Notes: generated by a model not told the origin, from the letters alone. Shown: positions 14,115-22,380, counted from the first letter of the stretch. The stretch: DNA of 24,110 nucleotides from an uncultured Clostridia bacterium (GCA_947177495.1 CAMWUS010000004.1:1-24110); one strand, 5' to 3'. Made by a program: numbers and translations.

Positions 14115-15400
14115 GCCTTCTTGACGCTGATTTCACTCTTGCCGCCCATGTAGGGACGAAGCACTTCGGGAATAAACACGCTGCCGTCTGCGCGGAGGTG
14201 GTTTTCCAAAAAGGCAATCAACATGCGGGGAGGCGCAACCACGGTGTTGTTGAGGGTGTGCGCGAACGCGCTGCCCTTTTCCGTTTTATAGCGAATGCCC
14301 AAACGGCGCGCCTGTGCATCGGTCAAGTTGGAACACGAACCCACCTCGAAATATTTCTTTTGGCGGGGGCTCCACGCCTCCACGTCTACACTGCGGTATT
14401 TGAGGTCTGCGAGGTCGCCCGAACAGCATTCGAGCGTGCGCACGGGAATACCCATGGAAACGAACAGCTCCACCGTGTAATTCCACATTTTATCGTACCA
14501 AGCCTCGCTGTCCTCTGGCTTGCAAATGACGATCATTTCCTGCTTTTCGAATTGGTGAATGCGGTAAATGCCGCGCTCCTCGATGCCGTGCGCGCCCTTC
14601 TCCTTGCGGAAGCAGGGGGAATAACTTGTAAGCGTGAGCGGGAGTTTGCTCTCGTCCAAAGTCGTGCCCATAAAGCGCCCGATCATGGAATGCTCGCTCG
14701 TGCCAATCAAGTACAAATCCTCGCCCTCGATTTTGTACATCATGCCGTCCATTTCCTCGAAGCTCATCACGCCCGAAACGACGGAAGAGCGGATCATGAA
14801 CGGAGGAATGCAATAGGTAAAGCCCTTGTTGATCATGAAATCGCGCGCATAGGAGATGACCGCGGAATGCAGACGGGCGATATCCCCCGTGAGGTAATAG
14901 AAGCCCTGCCCGCTCGTACGGCGCGCGCTGTCGATATCGATGCCGTCGAGTTTTTCCAAAATGTCGAGATGATAGGGAACCTCGAACTCGGGCACGCGGG
15001 GCTCCAAATAGCGGGTGCGCTCCACGTTCTGAGAATCGTCTTTGCCGATAGGCGTGTCCGCGGAAATGATGTTGGGAATGCGCATCATGACGTTCGTCAG
15101 CTTGTCCTGCACTTCCTGCGTTTCCTTTTCGATTTGCGCAAGCCGCTCCGCGTCGGCGTTCACCTGCGCCTTTACGCTCTCCGCCTCGGCGAGCTTTTTC
15201 TCTTTCATGAGCTGCCCGATTTGGCGGGACAGCGAATTGCGCGCCGCACGAAGGTTATCGCCCTCCGTTTGCAAAGCGCGCTTTTTTTCGTCGAGAGCAA
15301 TCGCCTCGTCCACAAGAGGAAGCTTTTTCTCTTGGAATTTTTTCTTGATGTTCTCCCGCACAACGTCGGGGTTGTTTCTCAAAAATGCAATGTCGATCAT
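14111..15400 (-). CDS. serS: Seryl-tRNA synthetase
   Basis: Class II synthetase charging tRNA-Ser (and tRNA-Sec), 429 residues, cytoplasmic homodimer. ATG 15400 follows AAGGAG by six bases and yields MIDIAFLRNNPDVVRENI, the standard SerRS start; the longer open frame upstream runs through the promoter. Residues about 30–100 form the long antiparallel coiled-coil tRNA-binding arm. The catalytic core shows motif 2 around SPCFRKEKGAHGIEERG and HQFEKQEM, and motif 3 at NNTVVAPPRMLIAFLENH. At the serine site the sequence reads IGTSEHSMIG where most bacterial enzymes have 'TAE'; this TSEH form occurs in a clade of Clostridia and in some archaea, as I recall, and does not suggest loss of function. 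First gene of a three-gene operon; no T-box leader is present upstream, unlike many Firmicutes serS genes. Confidence 0.95.
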   Translation of the reverse strand: MIDIAFLRNNPDVVRENIKKKFQEKKLPLVDEAIALDEKKRALQTEGDNLRAARNSLSRQIGQLMKEKKLAEAESVKAQVNADAERLAQIEKETQEVQDKLTNVMMRIPNIISADTPIGKDDSQNVERTRYLEPRVPEFEVPYHLDILEKLDGIDIDSARRTSGQGFYYLTGDIARLHSAVISYARDFMINKGFTYCIPPFMIRSSVVSGVMSFEEMDGMMYKIEGEDLYLIGTSEHSMIGRFMGTTLDESKLPLTLTSYSPCFRKEKGAHGIEERGIYRIHQFEKQEMIVICKPEDSEAWYDKMWNYTVELFVSMGIPVRTLECCSGDLADLKYRSVDVEAWSPRQKKYFEVGSCSNLTDAQARRLGIRYKTEKGSAFAHTLNNTVVAPPRMLIAFLENHLRADGSVFIPEVLRPYMGGKSEISVKKA

Positions 15401-15442
15401 ACGGCACTCCTTATACGGTATAAAACCTATCTGTTCGAAAAT

Positions 15443-15471
15443 ATTATACAACTTTTTTCGGGTGCGCGCAA
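15443..15471 (-). promoter_or_regulatory. Promoter of the serS–exonuclease–rsmF operon
   Basis: Minus strand TTGCGC (15466–15471), 17-base spacer, TATAAT (15443–15448). The leader is only about 35 bases, too short for a T-box riboswitch. Confidence 0.7.
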
Positions 15472-15490
15472 GTAAAATGCAAAGGCGAAG

Positions 15491-15521
15491 GGCACGGGGT
15501 TGCGTTTTTTTTCGCGCCGTG
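15491..15521. repeat. Inverted repeat between the divergent serS and ATPase promoters
   Basis: GCACGG (15491–15496) and CCGTGC (15516–15521) are exact inverted copies, with an inner GCG-T8-CGC. It lies between the two divergent promoters. No T-run follows on either strand in the right position for a terminator. Purpose unknown. Confidence 0.4.
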
Positions 15522-15563
15522 CGATTTTGGTAAGATTTTTCTTTCAAACACTTGGATTATATT

Positions 15564-15592
15564 TTGACTTTTCGCGCGGTTTCCTGTATAAT
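15564..15592 (+). promoter_or_regulatory. Strong sigma-A promoter of the P-type ATPase gene
   Basis: TTGACT (15564–15569), 17-base spacer, TATAAT (15587–15592). Near-consensus. Predicted start about 15600, leaving a leader of about 30 bases. Confidence 0.85.
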
Positions 15593-15630
15593 GTAACGTG
15601 TAATAATATCGTGAGGCGGTGATTGCATTC

Positions 15631-18297
15631 ATGAGAACGAAAAAAATAAAATTACCGACGGCCGCGGAGCCGACGCCTTCCCCCGAAATCGAGGAAGCCG
15701 CCCCCGCCGCGGACTTGGAAGAAGTAGCCGTTTTAGAAGAGGGCGAGGGTGAGGAGAACGCAAGCAAGCCCTTTTCTTCCCGCGTGCTCGAAGGAAGCGG
15801 CGTAAGTCAGGACAAGGACAAAAAGCGCAAGGCTTTGATGAAGCAATTCAAAAAAGCCAAGAAAATTCCCTCCGAAAGCGAAGTGGAACGCTTTACGCCT
15901 TCCCTCGACAGGGGGCTCGAACCCGAACAGGTAGACGAGCGGTTCCACCAATTCCTCTTTAACGACGTCAATAAAAAATACAGTAAATCGTACGCGAGCA
16001 TTTTCCTCGGCAACCTTTGCACGTTCTTCAACTTGCTCTGCGTGCTCGCCGCTGCCGCACTCCTTTATGCGGGCGCGAGCGTTTCGCAATTCCTCTTCGT
16101 CGGCATTTTCGGCGCAAACCTCGTTATCGGAATCGTGCAGGAAATCCTTGCGAAAAAGCAAATCGATAAACTGTCCGTGCTCATCTCCGCAACGGCAAAG
16201 GTCATGCGCGGCGGCGTGAAATTGGAGATACCCGTACGGGAAATCGTAGTAGACGACGTTATTTTGCTCGAAGCAGGTCAGCAAGTTCCCGCCGACTGCC
16301 GCTTGGCGGACGGCAACGTAGAAGTGAACGAATCGCTTTTGACGGGTGAATCCATTCCCATTAAAAAGCAGGAGGGAGAAACGCTGTACGCGGGCTCCTT
16401 CATCGCGAGCGGCGCGTGCCGCGTGCGCGCGGATAAAGTAGGTAAGGCGACCTACCTCAACAGCCTTACTTCCAAAGCGAAAAAGTACAAGAAGCCCCGC
16501 TCGGAAATTATGAACTCCATTCGGTTGTTCATTCGCGTGATTGCGGTGCTCATTCCCCTCGTTGCGGCGGGTATGTTCTGGATCAACTATTCAACGCTTG
16601 ACGGCAACATTTCCGAATCCATTCAGCTTACGAGCGCGGTGGTCATCGGTATGATCCCCTCGGGACTGCTACTCCTTACCTCGCTTGCAATGGCGATCGG
16701 CGTAAGACGGCTTGCCAAAAAACGCACCCTCGTACAGGACTTGTATTCCCTCGAAATGCTCGCCCGCGTCAATGTGCTCTGCCTCGATAAAACGGGGACC
16801 ATCACCGACGGGCGCATGACCGTGAACGACTGCATGATTTTAAACAGCTATTCCGATTATTCGCTTGACGAGATTATGGGAAGCATGCTTTCCGCACTCG
16901 ACGACAACAACCAAACGTCCATTGCGCTCTATAACCGTTTCGGGCATTCGAGCGCGATGCACCCCACGGCAATCATTCCGTTTTCGAGCAAGCGCAAGCT
17001 CTCCGCCGTATCCTTCGGCGAGCTCGGCACCTACGCAATGGGCGCGCCCGAATTCGTGCTTCGCCCCATGCCGCCCAAAATCGATAAGATCGTGAAGCAG
17101 TACGCGCAATCGGGACTGCGCGTCCTCATCCTCGCCTACTCCCCCAACCAAATTACGGGGGAACGGCTGCCGTCGCTCTTCCGTCCTGCGGCGATCATCA
17201 CGCTTGCCGACAACATCAGAAGCGACGCAATCGAAACCATTCGTTGGTTCCGCGACAACGACGTGGATATTAAAATCATCTCGGGCGATAACCCCGTAAC
17301 CGTTTCGGAAGTTGCCCGCCGCGTCGGCGTAAAGCACGCGGGGCAATACATTTCGCTCGACGGACTTACCGACATCGAGGTGGAAAACGTAGCGGGGCAA
17401 TACACCGTGTTCGGGCGCGTTACCCCCGAGCAGAAAGCGATTTTGGTGCGTGCCATTAAGAAGCAGGGCAACACCGTTGCCATGACGGGCGACGGCGTAA
17501 ACGACATTCTCGCTTTAAAGGAAGCAGACTGCGCGATTTCCGTTGCATCGGGCAGCGAGGCGGCGCGCAACGTGTCGCACCTCGTGCTGATGGACAACAA
17601 CTTCCTCAGTCTCCCCAACGTGGTATTCGAGGGACGGCGCGTTATCAACAACATTAAGTCGAGCGCTTCGCTTTACATTATGAAGACGCTCTTCACGACG
17701 TTCCTCGCCATATTCTGTTTCAGTTTGGGGCAACAGTACCTGTTTAAGACAAACAACATGTTGCTGTTCGAAATGCTTGTAGCGGCGGTGCCCTCGGCGG
17801 TAATTACCCTGCAACCCAACTCCGAACGCGTGAAAGGCAAGTTTATCCCATACGTGCTATCGCGATCGATACCCGGGGCAATTACGCTGCTCCTATGCGT
17901 AGTTGCCATGTACTTGGGATTCACCTTTATTCCAAACGAGCTGGGCGGACTGACCGTAGACCTCGTGTTGCAAGAGGCAACGGAAACAACCGAAGCGGTG
18001 ACGATTGCTTCCGTAAACCCGCTCCTCATGCTCGCAGTCACGTTCGGCGGACTTGTTATGCTCTTCCGCGTCTTGCAGCCGTTCAACCTGCTGAGAGCGT
18101 TTGTATATGCGTTCAGCGTGGGCGTGAGCATTCTGGTGCTGTCTATCCCCGTCCTCGGCAGACTTGTTTACGACAACTGGGATAAGGTGGGCTTCTCCTT
18201 TACGCAGGTGCTGTACATGGTGTGCATTATCCTCGCGGCGTTCCCCGTGTCCAACGCACTCATGAAGCTATGCGATTTGATGAACCCGTCCGAATAA
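15631..18297 (+). CDS. CtpE-like cation-translocating P-type ATPase
   Basis: Membrane ion pump that couples ATP hydrolysis through a phospho-aspartate to cation transport; 888 residues from ATG 15631. A GTG at 15619 is the alternative start; the ATG is preceded by a GGCGGTGATT stretch resembling an extended anti-16S match. Motifs: TGES (238–241, actuator domain), DKTGTIT with phosphorylated Asp386, nucleotide-domain AMGAPEFVL, and TGDGVND (619–625). Helix 4 reads MIPSGLLLLTSLAMAIG; Ser replaces the Glu of 'PEGL' pumps, as in a CtpE-like Firmicutes group. About ten hydrophobic helices are expected. The first about 94 residues before GLEPEQVDERF are an extra extension: Ala/Pro/Glu-rich and then Lys-rich. 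CtpE of mycobacteria imports Ca2+, so calcium is a guess here. Transcribed alone, with a strong promoter and terminator. Confidence 0.9.
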   Translation: MRTKKIKLPTAAEPTPSPEIEEAAPAADLEEVAVLEEGEGEENASKPFSSRVLEGSGVSQDKDKKRKALMKQFKKAKKIPSESEVERFTPSLDRGLEPEQVDERFHQFLFNDVNKKYSKSYASIFLGNLCTFFNLLCVLAAAALLYAGASVSQFLFVGIFGANLVIGIVQEILAKKQIDKLSVLISATAKVMRGGVKLEIPVREIVVDDVILLEAGQQVPADCRLADGNVEVNESLLTGESIPIKKQEGETLYAGSFIASGACRVRADKVGKATYLNSLTSKAKKYKKPRSEIMNSIRLFIRVIAVLIPLVAAGMFWINYSTLDGNISESIQLTSAVVIGMIPSGLLLLTSLAMAIGVRRLAKKRTLVQDLYSLEMLARVNVLCLDKTGTITDGRMTVNDCMILNSYSDYSLDEIMGSMLSALDDNNQTSIALYNRFGHSSAMHPTAIIPFSSKRKLSAVSFGELGTYAMGAPEFVLRPMPPKIDKIVKQYAQSGLRVLILAYSPNQITGERLPSLFRPAAIITLADNIRSDAIETIRWFRDNDVDIKIISGDNPVTVSEVARRVGVKHAGQYISLDGLTDIEVENVAGQYTVFGRVTPEQKAILVRAIKKQGNTVAMTGDGVNDILALKEADCAISVASGSEAARNVSHLVLMDNNFLSLPNVVFEGRRVINNIKSSASLYIMKTLFTTFLAIFCFSLGQQYLFKTNNMLLFEMLVAAVPSAVITLQPNSERVKGKFIPYVLSRSIPGAITLLLCVVAMYLGFTFIPNELGGLTVDLVLQEATETTEAVTIASVNPLLMLAVTFGGLVMLFRVLQPFNLLRAFVYAFSVGVSILVLSIPVLGRLVYDNWDKVGFSFTQVLYMVCIILAAFPVSNALMKLCDLMNPSE

Positions 18298-18310
18298 AAT
18301 AAAAACGATA

Positions 18311-18340
18311 AACCCCCTCGGTGCATGCCGAGGGGGTTTT
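18311..18340. terminator. Bidirectional terminator between the ATPase gene and comFC
   Basis: AACCCCCTCGG (18311–18321), loop TGCATG, CCGAGGGGGTT (18328–18338) and four T after it on the plus strand; the minus strand has a broken T-run (TTTATCGTTTTT). It serves two convergent genes. Confidence 0.88.
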
Positions 18341-18350
18341 GTTATGGTGA

Positions 18351-19088
18351 TTACTGCTTAGGCGGAATGCCGAACGGGTCTTTGTACTGTACGCTTGTGG
18401 CGGTAAGCGCGTACACGCCCGTTGCCCCCGCGCGTTTGAGTACGTCCGACAATGCGGATACGGTGGAGCCCGTCGTAAACGTATCGTCGATGATGAGAAT
18501 GCTCTTCCCTTTCACCGCTTGCCTGTCGGCGACGAAGCACCCTTCCAAATTCTTTTCGCGTTCGGCGCGGCTGAGCGTTTTTTGCGGCTTGCTCTCCTTT
18601 CGCTTTTCCACGGAATACAAAACGGGTTTACCGCACCGCGCGGCGAGTTCTTCCGCCAATAGGCGAGATTGATTGTACCCGCGCTTTTTCTCCGCACGCG
18701 CCGTCATGGGGACGAACGTAAGCGCGTCTACCGACAAAAACTCCTTTTGTAACAGCGGCAGCATGAGCTCCGCAAGCGTGCGATATAAATAACGTTTCTC
18801 CTTTTTAAAGCGCACGACAAGGCGCGCCGCTTCGCCCTCGTGAACGAATACGGAACGCGCCATATCCACCCCTACGGGCTTTTGCTTGCATTCGAGGCAA
18901 ATCCCCTCTTCACCTACCTTTCTGCCGCAAATGGGGCACACGTAGCCGTTGTTCCACGGCAGGTCCCTTTTACACTGCGCGCAAACGCGTTGATTTTCGA
19001 ACACCTCCCGCCCGCAGATATCGCAGGTGAAATTGTGCCCGTCGTCGTATTTCTTGACCTTTTCCCGCAACCTATGCAAAAAATTCAT
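18351..19088 (-). CDS. comFC: ComFC-like phosphoribosyltransferase-domain protein with two zinc-binding cysteine sets
   Basis: ComF-family protein (ComFC/GntX), required for DNA uptake during transformation in naturally competent bacteria and present in many others. The 245 residues begin with two four-cysteine sets: Cys22/25/36/39 and Cys51/54/64/67, forming zinc ribbons. The C-terminal phosphoribosyltransferase fold shows VDALTFVPMTARAEKKRGYNQSRLLAEEL (120–148) and the PRPP loop SILIIDDTFTTGSTV (196–210). ATG 19088 is preceded by GAGG at six bases. No comFA neighbour is seen; instead it lies downstream of an acidic double zinc-ribbon gene, with a terminator hairpin between them. Without comFA or other com genes in view, a competence role is only inferred; PRPP-binding activity is also unproven in the family. 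Confidence 0.9.
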   Translation of the reverse strand: MNFLHRLREKVKKYDDGHNFTCDICGREVFENQRVCAQCKRDLPWNNGYVCPICGRKVGEEGICLECKQKPVGVDMARSVFVHEGEAARLVVRFKKEKRYLYRTLAELMLPLLQKEFLSVDALTFVPMTARAEKKRGYNQSRLLAEELAARCGKPVLYSVEKRKESKPQKTLSRAEREKNLEGCFVADRQAVKGKSILIIDDTFTTGSTVSALSDVLKRAGATGVYALTATSVQYKDPFGIPPKQ

Positions 19089-19113
19089 GCGTTCCCTCTT
19101 TTGTGTTTTTACG

Positions 19114-19140
19114 AAAAAAGCGGCATTTTTTTGCCGCTTT
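19114..19140 (-). terminator. Terminator between the acidic zinc-ribbon gene and comFC
   Basis: Minus strand: AAAGCGGCA (19132–19140) pairs with TGCCGCTTT (19117–19125) around a short A-rich loop, followed by further T (total six, 19114–19119). It lies five bases past the stop of the upstream gene and about 25 bases before the comFC start, leaving almost no room for a separate comFC promoter, so comFC may depend on read-through. Confidence 0.75.
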
Positions 19141-19145
19141 CTTTT

Positions 19146-19628
19146 TTAGAAATCCTCGTCGGAATCTTTATCGTCATCGTCGTCGTCATCGTCGTCGACA
19201 ATCGAATAAATCTCGTCGCCCGTGACGTATTCCAAATCCTCTTCTTCCTCGGATTCGTACTCTTCCTCTTCTTCTTCGAGGTCTTCCTCGTCGTCGAACT
19301 CGCCCGCGAAGTCCTCGCCAAGCTCTTCGTCGATTTCGGTATCCGTCTCGTCGTCGAGGTATTCGCGCCACTCGTCGTCCTCGTCGGGATCGGGTTCCTC
19401 CTCCTCGTACTCGGCTTTTTGTTTGCACTCGTCGCACATTTTTTCGCCGGGGCGCATCATATTTTCACCGCAGATGGGGCAAAGCTCGGTGGGAACCTCC
19501 GCTTCCTCCAACTCGTCTGTATCAAGCGCAATGCCCTTCATTTCTTTCAGGCACACGTCGCAATATTCCTGTTTTTCCGCATCGATATAATTGAGCTCGC
19601 AACGCGGACACTTCATATAGCGTACCAT
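19146..19628 (-). CDS. Small double zinc-ribbon protein with a very acidic C-terminal half
   Basis: Unrecognised protein of 160 residues. Two zinc ribbons are clear: Cys7/10/23/26 (CPRC and CDVC) and Cys50/53/65/68 (CPIC and CDEC). From residue about 73 to the end it is almost wholly Asp/Glu (for example an eight- to nine-residue Asp run near 145–153), predicted disordered and strongly negative. ATG 19628 has AGGAGA six bases upstream. It has its own TTTACA-17-TATAAT promoter and a terminator just after the stop. comFC, which also begins with paired cysteine ribbons, follows. Similar acidic tails occur in RNA polymerase delta subunit and in histone- or DNA-mimic proteins; a nucleic-acid-related or chaperone role is only speculation. 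The start, expression signals and ordered cysteines make it a real gene. Confidence 0.8.
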   Translation of the reverse strand: MVRYMKCPRCELNYIDAEKQEYCDVCLKEMKGIALDTDELEEAEVPTELCPICGENMMRPGEKMCDECKQKAEYEEEEPDPDEDDEWREYLDDETDTEIDEELGEDFAGEFDDEEDLEEEEEEYESEEEEDLEYVTGDEIYSIVDDDDDDDDDKDSDEDF

Positions 19629-19681
19629 AATTTCTCCTGCCTGCCGACCGTCGTATTTCGCTACGGATATTCGGCTAATAA

Positions 19682-19710
19682 ATTATATTAGTATTTATTT
19701 TTTTTGTAAA
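19682..19710 (-). promoter_or_regulatory. Promoter of the acidic zinc-ribbon gene
   Basis: Minus strand TTTACA (19705–19710), 17-base A-rich spacer, TATAAT (19682–19687). Leader about 48 bases. Confidence 0.8.
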
Positions 19711-19805
19711 CTGTTTTTTTATGCGTTTTGTAAAAATTTTTGTATTTTAGCTGTTTTTTTGGCATAAAGTTCCGCTATAAATCTGCCGCCCTCTTGCGGG
19801 CAAAC

Positions 19806-19828
19806 AAAAACCCCCGCTTAGCGGGGGT
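19806..19828 (-). terminator. Intrinsic terminator after the 820-residue lipobox protein
   Basis: Minus strand ACCCCCGC (19821–19828), loop TAA, GCGGGGGT (19810–19817), then TTTT. Twelve bases after the stop. Confidence 0.88.
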
Positions 19829-19840
19829 AAATGCTTTTTA

Positions 19841-22303
19841 TTATTCCTGCGGTTTATCGTCCGCGGACTCCTCAGCGGGAGTAGGCTCTTCGACAGGAGT
19901 AGGCTCTTCGACAGGAGCAGGTTCCTCAGCGGGAGCAGGTTCCTCGACAGGAGCGGGCTCTTCAACAGGAGCAGGTTCTTCAACGGGAGCAGGTTCTTCA
20001 ACGGGAGCGGGCTCTTCGGCAGGAGCGGGTTCTTCAACGGGAGCAGGCTCCTCGGCAGGAGTGAGCGTTTCGGTCGACTCCTCGATTGTCCCCGTGAGTT
20101 CCTCGACGGGAACGGGTTCTTCTTCCGCCGTTGCGTATACGTCCACGTCCTTGTCGTCGGTGGTGTCGACGCGCATCTTCTCGGGCTTGTTCTCGCCCTG
20201 CGCCTTTTTCTTCTTGCGGAGTACCAACACGGTTGTGAGTACCGCGCCTGCAACCACAAGTGCGCACCCGACGCCGATGAGTACCCAAGCCCAAACGGGA
20301 AGCCCTGTTTCCTTTTCCTCGGGCGCCGTGTAGGAGCGCAGCGTTGTTTTCCAATGCTCGCGGAGCGCTTCGGTATCGTCGTCGCTCATCGTGCCGAGAA
20401 TGTTCGTAAAGTCGGTCAGCCTGCGGCTTACGCCGTCTTCGGGCATGTTCTCGTTGTCTTTCTTTTCGGTGCCCTCTTTAAACGCCTTGAAGAAATCCTG
20501 TTCTTTCTGCGTATAAAGATAGGTTTGCTTTTTGCCTGCGTCGACCGCTTCCTGAATGTTCTTAGCGAACAGCCCGTCCGCGTCGCCCGTGTAGAAATAG
20601 TACTTCGCGGCGGTGGAAGCGTTCGCGCTTACGTCGCTCGAAACCTTACTGAAATATTTATCGGTAATCGCTTCGTAATCTTCCTTGAACTCTTTGAGTT
20701 CGCGGTTGGTCATGAGTGCGTTCGAGTCGTTCTTCAAATTAACGGTATAAACGTAATTGTAGGAAACGGAACCGAAGCTCTCGGCGTTCGCATAGAACAG
20801 AATGCCGTCTAAAATCTCGGGGGCATACCAACTGCTTGCGTGCTGTACGCCCAAAATTCTTACGGGCGCGTACAAGTCGCGCGTGTCCTCGGGATAGAAC
20901 TGCAAGTTCGCGTAATCCTTTTCGGTACCGTTGTATACCGCGCGGTTTACCGCAAGTCCGCTTCCGCTCGAAGTGGTGTAGTAAACGTAGCCGTAGTCGG
21001 TGGTTGTGTCGCGGCTTAAAAGCGTTGCGCCGCTCACGCCGTAAGCGATTTGGATTTCGCTCATCGTGCCCTTGCCGTCGTTCTTCACGTCCGCACGGCG
21101 CATATAGTCGCCGTCTACGTAGATATAGTGATGCTGTCCTTCGTCGTCGATGAAGAAGATCGCGCTGTTCGAAGCTTTGGAAGCGTTGGTTGCGCTTGCA
21201 ACGACTTCGAGCGCACCGCCCGCACTGCTTGCAAGCTTGTTGCCGCTCACGCTGTCAAGCCCCGTAAGCTTGCTTTCCGCCAAGTAATAGAGGGAAGCGC
21301 CCGCGCCCTGAGAATCGCCCGATTTGGAGATGTTCTCGCGCGTAAAGTACAAGCCGTTATTGTCGTAGGTCTGCACGGTGTACGTGTAGCCCGCGGGTTC
21401 GGCGGGTTCGGCGTCGGAGTGGTTGAACTTCGTCTTGCCGTTAATCTTTCCTCTTCCGTCGAGCACGAGTTCGCCGTAGTTGACGTAAGGGATTTTCCCG
21501 TCGTTGTGCTCGTCGAGCCAATCTTGATCCCACGTGTAGTTGTAGGGGTCTTGGGTCGCGTCGGCACGAACGCGGTAAATTTGGTTGTAGTCGCTCTCGG
21601 GCAGAGGATTGTCGCTATCCTTCTTATCCTGCACCTTCATGGTGTAGTACACGTAAGCGTTGGTCTTGTCCGTCTTGTGGAAGAGGTAGCTGCTCGCACC
21701 CTCTACAAGCACGGTGTCCGTAGCGGTCGCCGTGTTGAAGGAATGCAAGTTGGAGTCTTTCACGTAGAGCACGTATACAACGCCGTCCACTTCGACGAAG
21801 CGGTAGTTGACCGAGTTGTTGTCTTCGCGGAAATGATGCTTTACGTCGGAGCCGTCCGTTTTGGCGCTCTTGAAATCGAGGTAGGAGTTTTGCACTTCGC
21901 CCGATTGGTTCTTAACGTCGGTAGGGGTGGCGTAGTAAATTCTGCCGCCGTAGAGGTAAATGCCTCCCTCGTAATTGCCCGCTACCATGAGCGACGGGAT
22001 AACCGTTTCCGCTTCCTGCGCTTTTGTCGCGTTGAGCGCGTCGCCCTTCTTCACGCGTTTGAGCGCGCCCTTTACGACTTCGCCGTAGGTGTTGTCTGCG
22101 GTGTACGCTTCTACGCCGTTGATGAAGTAGTAGTAGTCGTTTGTTGCAACGAGGAAGCCGCCCTGCGTGTCGGATACGACAGCGGAATTATCCGCCGCGA
22201 CGGGATCGAATTTCGTTCCGCCGCAAGCCGCCAAAGAAAGCGCGCTTGCGCACAATGTTGCCGCTACTGCGATGCCGCATATTTTTTTGACCGTTTTGTT
22301 CAT
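19841..22303 (-). CDS. Large lipobox protein with propeller-like repeats, C-terminal transmembrane helix and Pro/Glu repeat tail
   Basis: Predicted exported protein of 820 residues, function unknown. The signal peptide ends in lipobox LAAC with Cys27. Residues about 45–560 carry recurring strand motifs of the type 'YYYFINGV', 'GRIYYATPT', 'GLYFTREN', 'GYVYYTTSS', reminiscent of DUF5050-type beta-propeller lipoproteins; this is pattern resemblance only. A helical region (about 560–665) precedes a transmembrane segment at about 670–695 (VWAWVLIGVGCALVVAGAVLTT), a KKKK stop-transfer, and a 125-residue cytoplasmic tail. Residues 749–812 of that tail are a hexapeptide repeat, EEPAPV-like. Start ATG 22303 has AAAGGG about 11 bases upstream. 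It has its own promoter and terminator. Lipid and transmembrane anchors on one protein are unusual; the same layout is seen in the 1170-residue protein at 7104–10616. Confidence 0.8.
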   Translation of the reverse strand: MNKTVKKICGIAVAATLCASALSLAACGGTKFDPVAADNSAVVSDTQGGFLVATNDYYYFINGVEAYTADNTYGEVVKGALKRVKKGDALNATKAQEAETVIPSLMVAGNYEGGIYLYGGRIYYATPTDVKNQSGEVQNSYLDFKSAKTDGSDVKHHFREDNNSVNYRFVEVDGVVYVLYVKDSNLHSFNTATATDTVLVEGASSYLFHKTDKTNAYVYYTMKVQDKKDSDNPLPESDYNQIYRVRADATQDPYNYTWDQDWLDEHNDGKIPYVNYGELVLDGRGKINGKTKFNHSDAEPAEPAGYTYTVQTYDNNGLYFTRENISKSGDSQGAGASLYYLAESKLTGLDSVSGNKLASSAGGALEVVASATNASKASNSAIFFIDDEGQHHYIYVDGDYMRRADVKNDGKGTMSEIQIAYGVSGATLLSRDTTTDYGYVYYTTSSGSGLAVNRAVYNGTEKDYANLQFYPEDTRDLYAPVRILGVQHASSWYAPEILDGILFYANAESFGSVSYNYVYTVNLKNDSNALMTNRELKEFKEDYEAITDKYFSKVSSDVSANASTAAKYYFYTGDADGLFAKNIQEAVDAGKKQTYLYTQKEQDFFKAFKEGTEKKDNENMPEDGVSRRLTDFTNILGTMSDDDTEALREHWKTTLRSYTAPEEKETGLPVWAWVLIGVGCALVVAGAVLTTVLVLRKKKKAQGENKPEKMRVDTTDDKDVDVYATAEEEPVPVEELTGTIEESTETLTPAEEPAPVEEPAPAEEPAPVEEPAPVEEPAPVEEPAPVEEPAPAEEPAPVEEPTPVEEPTPAEESADDKPQE
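19868..20059 (-). repeat. Tandem 18-base repeat coding an EEPAPV-type tail
   Basis: About ten and a half copies of an 18-base unit at the 3' end of the 820-residue protein gene, coding PAPVEE/PAPAEE/PTPVEE hexapeptides. Units differ mainly at silent sites (gca/gcg, aca/acg), so they are old enough to have diverged but still in frame. Such arrays change copy number easily. Confidence 0.9.
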
Positions 22304-22351
22304 AAGATCTTAACCCTTTCGGAAATTTCTTGTTCTATCGATACAACTTTA

Positions 22352-22380
22352 ATTATATACTAAAACAAGGTTTTTTGCAA
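22352..22380 (-). promoter_or_regulatory. Promoter of the 820-residue lipobox protein gene
   Basis: Minus strand TTGCAA (22375–22380), 17-base spacer, TATAAT (22352–22357). Leader about 42 bases. The divergent small gene at 22440 has no equally clear promoter; TATACT (22356–22361) on the plus strand is a weak candidate without a good -35. Confidence 0.75.

Noticed and set aside
14198..15475. 425-codon open frame antisense to serS
   Set aside because: serS is certain by motifs; the antisense frame has no recognisable features.
15401..15600. T-box riboswitch before serS
   Set aside because: The promoter lies only about 40 bases before the start, and no T-box sequence or terminator is present.
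19868..20059. CRISPR-like array
   Set aside because: The 18-base unit repeats without spacers and stays in frame as Pro/Glu hexapeptides; it is a coding repeat.
21050..22363. 437-codon open frame antisense to the 820-residue protein
   Set aside because: Composition is typical of an antisense shadow (Val/Arg/Ala-rich), without a start signal, and it would cover the promoter of the real gene.
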